Source: an uncultured Dehalococcoidia bacterium
GTDB taxonomy: Bacteria > Chloroflexota > Dehalococcoidia > Lucifugimonadales > JAAXIE01
Direction: 5' to 3'
Assembly: GCA_951813255.1 (NCBI GenBank)
Contig: OX638353.1
Span: 2,046,001 to 2,110,000, forward strand
Length of the DNA stretch: 64,000 nt
The notes beneath the pieces are model-generated. The model was not told the origin of the DNA and searched no databases. It saw only the letters and a list, made by a program, of their open reading frames with translations. The translations under genes and the position numbers were made by a program. Below are positions 34,655 through 42,330 of this stretch, in pieces. Each line of letters opens with the position of its first letter. The stretch's first letter is position 1.

Positions 34655-35809
34655 TTGGGCTTTCTCACAGGAAGGCCGACCGCCAAGCCCGCCCTGAGCC
34701 GGGCCGAAGGGCCTGCCCTCAGCCGGGCCAATGAGAACGTATCTCCGCCCATAAGCCTTCCCATTGGCCTCTCATACCCCTGGCTCCGTCTCGCCATCGG
34801 ACTCGCGGCTTTGGTGGTCATCGGCATTTTCGCCATCGCCATAGGCTCCGTCTACATCCCCCCGTGGACCGTCGCCCGCATCCTTCTCGCCTCCGTTCTC
34901 CCTGACAGCACCCCCCTTATAGACCTCTCCCAGACCTGGCCCGACGCTTGGGACACCATCGTCTGGCAACTGCGCTTCCCCCGCATCATCCTCGCCGGCA
35001 TGGTCGGCGCAGCCCTCGCCGTATCCGGGGCCACCTATCAGGGCCTGTTCCGCAATCCCCTCGCCGACCCCTTCTTCCTCGGCGTAGCCGCCGGTGCCGC
35101 CTTGGGTGCTACGGTAGTCCTCCTCACCAGCGTCCCCGTCTATTTCGGTGGCTTCAGCCTGTTGCCCCTAGCCGCCTTCGCCGGTGCCATCACCACCGTA
35201 TCCGTCACCTACGGCATCGTCCGGCGTTCCGGCGGTCTCCCCCTCACATCCCTGATCCTCGCCGGCGTCGCCATGTCCTCCCTCGTCACCGCTGTCACCA
35301 GCCTCCTCATTATTCGCAGCGACCCCGACGTGAAGCCCTTGCTCGGCTGGCTCATGGGCGGCCTGATTGGCAGCCAGTGGGACGACATCTACACCATCCT
35401 GCCTTATGTCGTCCCCGGGACGCTGATCATGATGGCCTACTCCCGCATCCTCAACACCTTCCAACTCACCGAGGAGGAAGCCCGGCAGCTTGGCGTGAAC
35501 GTGGAACGCACCAAGCTGCTGCTCATCGCCCTCGCCTCCCTTACCGCCGCCGCTGCCGTCTCCGTCTCCGGCATCATCGGCTTCGTCGGCATCATCGCTC
35601 CCCATGCCGTCCGGCTGGTCTGGGGCAACGACCACCGCTTCCTTCTGCCCATGTGCCTCCTGGTAGGCGCCGGATTCCTCATCCTAGCCGACCTCACAGC
35701 CCGCACCGTCGCCAGCCCCAGCGAACTGCCCGTCGGCATCGTCACCGCCTTCTGCGGCGCTCCCTTCTTCCTCTATCTCCTGCGCCGCAGCCGGAGCTTC
35801 TCCTTTTGA
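34655..35809 (+). CDS. FecCD/BtuC-type ABC permease
   Basis: A 384-residue permease with about ten helices, using the FecCD motifs RLPR-like QLRFPRIILAGMVGAALAVSG, YQGLFRNPLADPFFLGVAAGA and FVGIIAPHAVRLVWGNDHRFLLP. Its first ~25 residues (KPALSRAEGPALSRA) are not part of the fold: they are encoded by a repeat element at 34691-34729. The gene starts 9 nt after the binding protein, and its TGA overlaps a TTG of the ATPase gene. It forms the membrane channel of the riboswitch-controlled corrinoid importer. Confidence 0.9.
   Translation: MGFLTGRPTAKPALSRAEGPALSRANENVSPPISLPIGLSYPWLRLAIGLAALVVIGIFAIAIGSVYIPPWTVARILLASVLPDSTPLIDLSQTWPDAWDTIVWQLRFPRIILAGMVGAALAVSGATYQGLFRNPLADPFFLGVAAGAALGATVVLLTSVPVYFGGFSLLPLAAFAGAITTVSVTYGIVRRSGGLPLTSLILAGVAMSSLVTAVTSLLIIRSDPDVKPLLGWLMGGLIGSQWDDIYTILPYVVPGTLIMMAYSRILNTFQLTEEEARQLGVNVERTKLLLIALASLTAAAAVSVSGIIGFVGIIAPHAVRLVWGNDHRFLLPMCLLVGAGFLILADLTARTVASPSELPVGIVTAFCGAPFFLYLLRRSRSFSF
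34691..34729 (+). repeat. Repeat element inside the permease N-terminus
   Basis: GCCCTGAGCCGGGCCGAAGG (34691-34710) is followed by the partial copy GCCCTCAGCCGGGCC (34715-34729). The form CCCTGAGC...GAAGGG is that of a small dispersed bacterial repeat. It is translated as ALSRAEGPALSRA at the start of the permease. Confidence 0.65.
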
Positions 35810-36747
35810 ACCTCGTTCGTCGTGAGCGCAACACAGTGGGCTCGAAGGAATCCCCCGTTCGTCCTGATCGCAACGCAGTGGAGTCGAAGGACCCCAGCGA
35901 GAGACCAGATGCCTCCACCCTCAAGCTGGAGGACATCTGGTTTTCCTACGGTTCGTCCGCGGTCCTCCAAGGCCTCGACCTCAAGGTCGCCCCCGGCGAA
36001 ATGGTTGGCCTCGTCGGCCCCAACGGCACAGGCAAGAGCACCCTCCTCAACATCGCCAGCCGCACCCTCAAGCCCCAGCGCGGACGCGTCCTCCTCGGGG
36101 ACGTGGACGTACAGGAGATGTCCCCGCGCCAGAAAGCCTACCGCGTATCCATGGTCCCCCAGTCCCCCGCCGTCCCCAACGGCTTCAGTTGCCTCGAAGT
36201 CGTGCTCATGGGGCGCAACCCCCACCTAGGACTCCTCCAGTGGGAGGGACCCCGCGACATTGAGATCGTCCGTCATGCCATGGAACTCACCGGCACCGCT
36301 GAGTTCGCCTCCCGCCCCATCTCCTCCCTCTCCGGCGGAGAGAGACAACGCGTATTCATCGCCCGCGCCCTCTCCCAGGAAGCCCCTTTGCTCCTCCTCG
36401 ACGAGCCCACCGCCCACCTCGACATCGGCTACCAGCCCGCCGTCCTCGACCTCATACAGCAGGTGCGCACCGAAACCGGCGTCAGCGTCCTCGCAGCCAT
36501 GCACGACATCTCCCTAGCCGCCCAGTACTGCCAGCGCATAGCCGTGCTCCACCAAGGCTCCGTCTATGCCGTTGGCACCCCCGAAGAGGTCGTCACCGCC
36601 GAAATAGTCTCCCAAGCCTTCGGTGCAGAAGTAGCCATCAGCCACCACCCCGTCCACGGCACCCCCGTAGTCCTCCCCATCGGCCACAGCGCCCGCAACA
36701 TCACCCCACCGACGGCGCTGTGTTCACCCTCTCACCTAGTGAACTGA
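35806..36747 (+). CDS. Corrinoid ABC transporter ATP-binding protein (BtuD/FecE-like)
   Basis: A 313-residue ATPase: Walker A GLVGPNGTGKST, Q-loop MVPQSPAVP, signature LSGGERQRVFIARAL, Walker B LLLLDEPTAHLD, and H-loop AAMHDISLAAQYC. It powers the upstream permease. The best start is TTG 35806, overlapping the permease stop; GTG 35836 or 35878 are later options. The first ~35 residues before TLKLEDIWFSYG are encoded by two copies of a dispersed repeat and look non-functional. The frame is open much further upstream but that part overlaps the permease and is rejected. The 3' end overlaps the convergent fic gene by 16 nt. Confidence 0.88.
   Translation: MNLVRRERNTVGSKESPVRPDRNAVESKDPSERPDASTLKLEDIWFSYGSSAVLQGLDLKVAPGEMVGLVGPNGTGKSTLLNIASRTLKPQRGRVLLGDVDVQEMSPRQKAYRVSMVPQSPAVPNGFSCLEVVLMGRNPHLGLLQWEGPRDIEIVRHAMELTGTAEFASRPISSLSGGERQRVFIARALSQEAPLLLLDEPTAHLDIGYQPAVLDLIQQVRTETGVSVLAAMHDISLAAQYCQRIAVLHQGSVYAVGTPEEVVTAEIVSQAFGAEVAISHHPVHGTPVVLPIGHSARNITPPTALCSPSHLVN
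35814..35891 (+). repeat. Two copies of a 36-bp dispersed repeat inside the ATPase N-terminus
   Basis: Copy 1 (35814-35849) and copy 2 (35856-35891) share CGTTCGT, a TGA, CGCAAC, CAGTGG and TCGAAGGA in order with few changes. The arrangement TTCGTCCTGAGC...AGTCGAAGGA is typical of an abundant intergenic bacterial repeat. Here both copies are read as VRRERNTVGSKE and VRPDRNAVESKD. Confidence 0.72.
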
Positions 36748-37862
36748 GTCATCAGCCCCAAGTTCGCCTCTAGCCTGTCACCTTCAACCACAACCAGCTT
36801 GTCCTCAACCAACGCACGGATATCCCGCTGAAGCGTCTTGCTCGAAAGCCCCCTGTACAGTCTCGATAGCCTGTGTCGTCCAGCCCTGATTTCTCTCAAC
36901 GAAAGCGGGGCATCGGCTACCGCGACCAGCAACCCCAATTGCCTTTCTCCCGCCCGGGTCCCCAGTCTGCCGCCGGAATCAAGGGCCTCCCTAGCAAAAT
37001 CTCGAAAGGCAATCACTGCCAGCGCGTCCAACACTTCCCCGTGAACAGTCTCCAGTTCCCCGTCAAGTCCTCTAAGGCCGAACATGACGAAGGGCGTCAA
37101 ATCCGGGTCGCTCTCAAACAACACATAATCCAGCATGGAGATATACTCTTCCCTATGCCGGTAGTAGTAGTTGGCTAACGAGTAATATCCCCGCGCGTTC
37201 ACCCCCGCCTGATACAACAGGTAGCTCTCTACAGCCCTTGCCGTTCTGCCATTCCCATCTCCAAAGGGATGGATGGCTATCACATAGAAATGCGCCACAA
37301 CAGCCCTGATTACCGGATGCCAGTCAATCGCAGGTGCGGAATTAAGCCACATGACAAACTCGAACATCAGATCCCTTATCCTCTCAGCATTGCCGGGGGG
37401 TATGTAGTTGCCCGCCCGCACCAAATGAGTGCGATACTCCCCCGGTGCATTGTGTGGATACCCAATGTCATGCGTGATTGTCCTGTGGAAATCGCGCACC
37501 AACTCCTCGGTTAGTGGCCCCGTCGGCTCCGCCCTCAGCCGTTCCGCTACGTAGCGCATGACCTCGTTCGCGTTGCGCACCTCCTGCTCATCCCTAGCTC
37601 GGTTCCTTGGAAGCGCTCGCTGCCCTGCCGGAGTCCGCAGAATTTCCTCCACCTCCTCCTCCGATATCTCCGTCCCCTCAATGCCCGTGGTCCCTCGCAC
37701 CGCCCTCACCATGTTCAGGTTGTCCAACCGGCTCTGCACATAAGGCGGAATGGGTATATTCTTGATAACTGACGCCATCGCGTCTACCTTGGCTAAAAGC
37801 CTTAGCATCTCCGGGCCTTGCGCGTTCACCCGCATCTCAAAATGGACTTCCCACCGGGGCAT
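36732..37862 (-). CDS. Fic family protein with N-terminal inhibitory helix
   Basis: A 376-residue Fic protein. Fic enzymes transfer AMP (or another nucleotide/phosphate moiety) from a cofactor onto target hydroxyls. The catalytic loop is HPFGDGNGRTAR (His ~198). The N-terminal motif TTGIEG (~58-63) matches the [ST]xxxE[GN] inhibitory helix, so the protein is probably self-inhibited (class II). The C-terminal ~80 residues form a winged-helix-like region (LSLREIRAGRHRLSRLYRGLSSKTLQRDIRALVEDKLV), suggesting DNA binding. ATG 37862 is preferred over TTG 37877 because AGGGAGAG precedes it. Strong palindromes lie upstream, compatible with autoregulation. Confidence 0.9.
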   Translation of the reverse strand: MPRWEVHFEMRVNAQGPEMLRLLAKVDAMASVIKNIPIPPYVQSRLDNLNMVRAVRGTTGIEGTEISEEEVEEILRTPAGQRALPRNRARDEQEVRNANEVMRYVAERLRAEPTGPLTEELVRDFHRTITHDIGYPHNAPGEYRTHLVRAGNYIPPGNAERIRDLMFEFVMWLNSAPAIDWHPVIRAVVAHFYVIAIHPFGDGNGRTARAVESYLLYQAGVNARGYYSLANYYYRHREEYISMLDYVLFESDPDLTPFVMFGLRGLDGELETVHGEVLDALAVIAFRDFAREALDSGGRLGTRAGERQLGLLVAVADAPLSLREIRAGRHRLSRLYRGLSSKTLQRDIRALVEDKLVVVEGDRLEANLGLMTQFTR

Positions 37863-37878
37863 CTCACTCTCCCTCAAC

Positions 37879-37977
37879 TGGACATTGTCCTAGACAATAT
37901 CCATCCCTAATCCATAGCCATATTGTAGTCCAATCAAGTGGACATTATACCGGACACTGTCCACATTAATGTCCACT
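37879..37977 (-). promoter_or_regulatory. Palindrome-rich operator/promoter of the fic gene
   Basis: Repeated TGGACA/TGTCCA half-sites occur just before fic. TGGACATTGTCC...GACAATATCCA forms one imperfect dyad (37879-37903). AGTGGACATTA (37937-37947) and TAATGTCCACT (37967-37977) form a perfect 11-bp inverted repeat, with a second palindrome GGACACTGTCC nested inside (37952-37962). On the minus strand TATAAT (37944-37949) lies within the array, as a -10 box covered by an operator would. Confidence 0.6.
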
Positions 37978-38011
37978 TCCCCAAACCCGCCATCCCCGCA
38001 CCCAATCCGTC

Positions 38012-38031
38012 GTTCCTGCGAAGGCAGGAAC
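38012..38031. repeat. Perfect palindromic repeat element
   Basis: GTTCCTGC and GCAGGAAC (8-bp arms) flank GAAG. This GTTCCTGCGAAGGCAGGAAC form is a very common small intergenic bacterial repeat. Confidence 0.7.
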
Positions 38032-38344
38032 CCACGTAACCCGGACCATCCCCTCAAGTCACCCCCGCGCAGGCGCCTAGCCTCTCCCCTTCACTTCCGA
38101 AACCTCAAATGACAACCAGTCCGACTTATCCCACCTGCGCTTTAGCCTCCCATGACACCAACCGCTTGACACCGAACGTACATGCGTTCTATCCTAACTC
38201 CATGCACTACTCCCAACACCCAGCCCAACCCACAACCAGGCAACCGGGGCCAACTAGCCCCGTGCCAACCCCGCTCTCGTACCCGCGCACGCGGGACCCG
38301 CATCCCATCCCCAACTCGCCTTCCACACCCCTTCAACGAGACAA

Positions 38345-38686
38345 TTTTTTCGTAGCTGACTCAGATACAAACGTGAGACAAATGAGACAAATTTCAGCCC
38401 TCCAAATCCCGTCCCCAGCTACAGCCTCGTCTCCTTTGCCGCCATTTTTCGCCGCTCTCCAGATACGAATTTGCCCCGCGTGAGACAACGTTTTCCTAGC
38501 TGGCCCAGATACAACCATGAGACAATGAGACAACTTTCAGCTACGAAAAGTTCGCCACAGCTACGATTTTTGTCTCGTCAGCTACAAACGCTCCTCTCAC
38601 CCCCTGTTTTCGCAGCTACGAAACCTCCCGGAATGAGACAGGCTTTTCGTAGCTGGCTCAGATACAACCATGAGACAAATGAGATC
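38345..38686 (+). repeat. Three spaced copies of a ~44-bp repeat
   Basis: Copies at ~38345-38390, 38491-38533 and 38643-38686 share the order TTTTCGTAGCTG, CTCAGATACAA, CGTGAGACAA, ATGAGACAA with few changes. Start-to-start spacing is about 145 and 152 bases. Partial pieces (GCTACGAAA, GAGACAA) lie between them. No palindromic core long enough for a terminator. Confidence 0.7.
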
Positions 38687-38897
38687 ACCCCCCCAAACCG
38701 CGACCTGCGCTCGCCCCAAGACCCCCCAAACACCCCATCAAGGGAGCCGACGCCCCATGTCACACTGTGACACGCCTCGACCGTCCGCCCACGCCCTCCC
38801 AGTCCCCCCATGCTCTGCCTCAGCCCGCCCCTCCGCTGGACGGCCACAACCGTACCTGATACCCTGACGCCCTAACTTCCCGTACGAGGAGAGGCCC

Positions 38898-41198
38898 ATG
38901 ACCACCTACGCCGGCACACCCATGAAGCGGTTCGAAGACCCCCAACTCCTTCAGGGACAGGGAAGCTTTGTCGACGACAAGGTGCTGCCGAACATGGTCC
39001 ACGCCACCGTCCTCCGCAGTCCCCACGCCTACGCCATCATCCGCTCCATCGACACCTCCAAGGCCAAGGCCCTCGACGGCGTGGTGAATGTGATCACCTC
39101 CGACGACATCCCCGGCCTCGAGACCATCCCGCCCCGCCAGACCGAGCGCCTCGACGACATGAAGTCCCCACGCCATCCCGTCCTTGCAATAGGCAAGGTC
39201 GCTTACGTGGGCCAAGCCGTCGCCGTGGTCATCGCTGAGAGCCGCTACATAGCCCGCGACGCCCTTGAACTGATCGAGGTCGACTACGAACCCCGCCGTC
39301 CCGTTATGGACCCCTACGAGGCCCTCTCCCCCGACTCCACACCCATCCACGAGGACCTCGGCACCAACGTCGCCGTCCGCATGGAAGTTGGCCGTGGCGA
39401 TGTGGACGCAGCCCTCGCCCAGTCCCACAGGGTCATCCGCGAGCGCTTTCACGTCCCCCGCTTGGCCCCCAACCCCATGGAAGGCCGTGGCCTCATTGCC
39501 GACTACCAGCCAGCCAACAAGAACCTCGACCTCTGGACATCCACCCAAGTCCCACACAAGGCCAAGAGCTTCCTCGCTCCACTCCTGAAACGGGACGACA
39601 TTCACGTTCGCGTCTTGGCCCCCGACGTAGGCGGAGGCTTCGGCCAAAAGGTCGAACTATGGCCCGAAGAAATCGTCCTCTCCTACTTGGCCATTCAGCT
39701 CGAGCGTCCCATCAAGTGGATCGAAGACCGCTGGGAGAACGTCCTCGCCTACCAAGCCCGGGGCTATCACGGCGACGTTGAAGCTGGAGTAACCGCCGAC
39801 GGCGCCATCCTCGGTATGCGCTTCCGCATGATTGCCGACCTTGGTGGCTACTACCTCACCTCCACCGCCGGCCCCGCTTACAACACCATCCGGCGCGTCA
39901 ACGGCCCCTACGCCATCCCCAACATGGACGTCTCCGTGGACTGCGTCATCACCAACCGCCCGCCAACCGGCCCCTATCGGGGCGCCGGAGCCCCCGAGGG
40001 CGCCTTCATGATGGAACGCACCCTCGACCTCATCGCCAAAGAACTCGGCATGGACCCAGCGGAAGTCCGCCGCCGAAACTTCGTTGCCGACGACGCTTTC
40101 CCCTACACCACCGGCACCGGCCTCACCTACGACTCCGGTCAGTTCGGCCTCTCACTGGACAGGGCCCTGGAGATGGGTGAGTACTCCCGCTACCGTGAGG
40201 CCCAGCGGAACCGCAAGCCCGGCGAGCCCCTCATAGGCATCGGAGTCTCCACCGTGGTCAAAGCTGCAGGAGGCATCGGCGACATGCGCGACAGCTCTGC
40301 CGTGGTCCAGGTCGACTCGGCAGGCAACGTCGTGGTGCACACCGAGGTCTCTCCCCACGGTCAAGGCACCGAGACCACCTTCGCCCAGATCGTGGCCGAC
40401 GAGCTCGGCCTCTCGCCCGAACAGATACGCATCGCCCACGGCAACAGCGACATTCCCGAAAAGGGTCTGGGCACCTTCGCCAGCCGTGGACTCTCCGTCG
40501 GTGGCTCCGCCATGTGGCTGGGCATACAGGACACAAAGACCAAGCTGTCTGCCATCGCAGCCCACATCCTCGAGTGCGACCCCGAAGACATCGTCTACGA
40601 GGACGAGAAACTCATCAACAGCAAGGACCCCGAGCAGGTCATGTCCTTCCAGGAAGTCTGCTCCGAGGCTCACCGTCCAGACCGTCTACCCCCAGGGATG
40701 GAGCCCGGCCTTGAGTTCAAGAGCTCCTTCTCCATGCCCGACAATCCTTTCGGCTTCGGCGCCCACGTCGCCGTAATCCAGGTCGACCCCGACACCGGAG
40801 ACATCACCTTCCTCAACTACTCGGCCGTCCACGACACCGGACGGGTGATCAACCCCAAGCTAATGGAGGGCCAGCTTCACGGCGGCCTAGCCCAAGGCTT
40901 GGGCCAAGGACTCATGGAAGGCATGGTCTACGACGAGAACGGCCAGCCCCTGACCGTCAACTTCCTCGACTACTCCATGCCCACCGCCGAAGGGATGCCC
41001 CCTCTGCACATGGATAGCGTCGAGACCCTCTCCCCCGTCAATCCTCTAGGCGTCAAGGGTGGCGGCGAGCTGCCCACCGTCGCCAGCCCCGTAGCAGTGG
41101 CCAACGCCTTGGTCGACGCCCTCTCCCAAACATCAGTGAAGCACCTAGACGCCCCGGTAACCCCCGAGAAAGTGTGGCGGGCCTTCAGAGACGAGTAG
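38898..41198 (+). CDS. Xanthine dehydrogenase/aldehyde oxidase-family molybdopterin subunit
   Basis: A 766-residue large subunit of a molybdenum hydroxylase, which would oxidise an aldehyde, heterocycle or similar substrate with water. N-terminal a/b hammerhead domain: MKRFEDPQLLQGQGSFVDD. Molybdopterin contacts: PDVGGGFGQK, TGPYRGAGAPEGAFMMERTLD and GQGTETTFAQI; the catalytic Glu is in GVKGGGELPTVASPVAVANAL. The CO-dehydrogenase form I loop is absent. The FAD and [2Fe-2S] subunits that normally accompany it are not adjacent, so the partners must be elsewhere or lost. Start ATG with GAGGAGAGG just upstream. The substrate is unknown. Confidence 0.9.
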   Translation: MTTYAGTPMKRFEDPQLLQGQGSFVDDKVLPNMVHATVLRSPHAYAIIRSIDTSKAKALDGVVNVITSDDIPGLETIPPRQTERLDDMKSPRHPVLAIGKVAYVGQAVAVVIAESRYIARDALELIEVDYEPRRPVMDPYEALSPDSTPIHEDLGTNVAVRMEVGRGDVDAALAQSHRVIRERFHVPRLAPNPMEGRGLIADYQPANKNLDLWTSTQVPHKAKSFLAPLLKRDDIHVRVLAPDVGGGFGQKVELWPEEIVLSYLAIQLERPIKWIEDRWENVLAYQARGYHGDVEAGVTADGAILGMRFRMIADLGGYYLTSTAGPAYNTIRRVNGPYAIPNMDVSVDCVITNRPPTGPYRGAGAPEGAFMMERTLDLIAKELGMDPAEVRRRNFVADDAFPYTTGTGLTYDSGQFGLSLDRALEMGEYSRYREAQRNRKPGEPLIGIGVSTVVKAAGGIGDMRDSSAVVQVDSAGNVVVHTEVSPHGQGTETTFAQIVADELGLSPEQIRIAHGNSDIPEKGLGTFASRGLSVGGSAMWLGIQDTKTKLSAIAAHILECDPEDIVYEDEKLINSKDPEQVMSFQEVCSEAHRPDRLPPGMEPGLEFKSSFSMPDNPFGFGAHVAVIQVDPDTGDITFLNYSAVHDTGRVINPKLMEGQLHGGLAQGLGQGLMEGMVYDENGQPLTVNFLDYSMPTAEGMPPLHMDSVETLSPVNPLGVKGGGELPTVASPVAVANALVDALSQTSVKHLDAPVTPEKVWRAFRDE

Positions 41199-41329
41199 CG
41201 ATTTAGGAGCGGGCCTAACTCCTTCTCTTCCTCAGTCCCCACTAGGTTGACACAGAATTGGCCCGTGCCTAGCATTAGCTCTATACCAAGGCTGCCAGCG
41301 CCCCACCCACAGCTGTCAGCCACCCAAAC

Positions 41330-41405
41330 GTCCCAGTAGCTCAGGGGATAGAGCGGCTGCCTTCTAAGCAGCGGGTCGCGGGTTCGAATCCTGCCTGGGA
41401 CGCCA
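41330..41405 (+). tRNA. tRNA-Arg (TCT)
   Basis: Acceptor GTCCCAG (41330-41336) pairs with CTGGGAC (41395-41401), followed by G and encoded CCA. Anticodon stem GCTGC/GCAGC encloses CTTCTAA, anticodon TCT, reading AGA. T loop GGTTCGAATCC. Confidence 0.95.
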
Positions 41406-41948
41406 CCCCAGCCACGACATAGCTCGGCGCCAGCTACGGCCCCAAGGGCCTGCCGCGCATCCCGCACCTCCGCTACGTCTCCCTGGCATCCTCACTCACA
41501 AAACTCTTTTTCCGCACTCTGCTAGAGCGGCGAGTCCAAAAGCTGCTCCGCAGACTAGAAGCGCACTTCCCGCAGCAGGCAAGGCCCATGTTGGAGAAGC
41601 GCTAGACGGTTGCCACGGCATGGCCCACTAGGGGGAAACCTTGTGACTAACAAGTCTGAATCGAGAGGATTCGTGTCCTGCCGTCTGCGATTAGTTCTTG
41701 GCACTGTTGTGGTGATCGGCTTGCTGGGCGTTCGTGGCCGTGCCCAGATTCTGCGGCGGCGTGGGTGCCTGGCTCAGACACCGCCCAATCTCTGGTTGGC
41801 CCTTGTTTCGAAGCACTGTACCGATCAATCAACCATTGGAAGCGACTCGAATGAGCCACTAACTGGGCCTCATACAGTCGTCAGCCAGAAGACGAGATGC
41901 CTCTCGCGTCGCTCCTCAATGTTGGCATGTTCATTCACAGGGGGCAAC
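41406..41948. other. Gap between tRNA-Arg and ankyrin locus
   Basis: No convincing gene. A plus-strand frame from 41610 has a hydrophobic stretch (VLGTVVVIGLLGVRG) from a GTG at ~41643 but no family resemblance and decays into low-quality sequence. I see no repeats or tRNA remnants. Confidence 0.4.
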
Positions 41949-42330
41949 CTATGGCGTGGCACCCCTCGATACCAGGAAGTTGATCATGCTCTGGAGTTCG
42001 TCGGAGCGTTGGGACAGCAGGGCGAAGTGTATGGGGGGCCACCAGCCGTCGGCGAAGGCGCGGGCCTGGATATCGGCCCCCCGGTCGAGGAGCAGCCCGG
42101 CCACGGCTAGGTCTGGGTCGAGGGTCGCCAAATGCAGCGGGGTTACGCCTTCCCAGTTGACGCCGTCGACGGAGATGTCGGCCTTGGCCTCGATGTCGGC
42201 GCCTCGGTTCAGCAGCGCCCGCACCTCGTCGGGAGTACCCTCGTAAGCCGTTCTATGGAGAGGCGTTTCCGTGAACCACTGTATGCCTTCCACTGGAGGG
42301 GCAGGCGGTGTGTTAATTGAGGCACAGGCG
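41949..42330 (-). pseudogene. Ankyrin module cut off from the large ankyrin lipoprotein by a frameshift
   Basis: This frame encodes WFTETPLHRTAYEGTPDEVR...VTPLHLATLDPDLAVAGLLLDRGADI, a fourth copy of the W-x-x-ETPLHR module of the 976-residue lipoprotein just upstream. Read upstream of its GTG (42293), the frame continues CASINTPPAPPVEGIQWF, which matches in length and content the linkers between the other modules. The large ORF ends LCLN-stop within the same stretch in a different frame. A one-base indel near 42313-42330 therefore separates the two. The fragment ends INFLVSRGATP, mid-repeat compared with the other modules. It might be translated alone from the GTG but has no signal peptide. 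Confidence 0.72.

Larger units (their letters stand above)
37978..38897. other. Non-coding, repeat-filled stretch between fic and the molybdopterin hydroxylase
   Basis: About 900 bases without a convincing gene. Open frames here lack Shine-Dalgarno sites and repeat the same peptide where the DNA repeats. It contains a perfect short palindrome and three copies of a ~44-bp repeat (listed separately), and the RBS of the next gene (GAGGAGAGG before 38898). Confidence 0.6.

Noticed and set aside
34948..35805. Long plus-strand frame joined to the ATPase gene
   Set aside because: It overlaps the permease in another frame and is Arg/Pro/His-rich; only the part from 35806 is the ATPase.
38109..38483. 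124-codon plus-strand frame
   Set aside because: Pro/Thr/Ser-rich low complexity in a C-rich non-coding region with repeats; no support.
38471..38770. 99-codon plus-strand frame
   Set aside because: It repeats SWxRYNHET only because the DNA repeats; no ribosome site or family features.
41610..42110. 166-codon plus-strand frame
   Set aside because: Overlaps the ankyrin module on the other strand and has no family resemblance.
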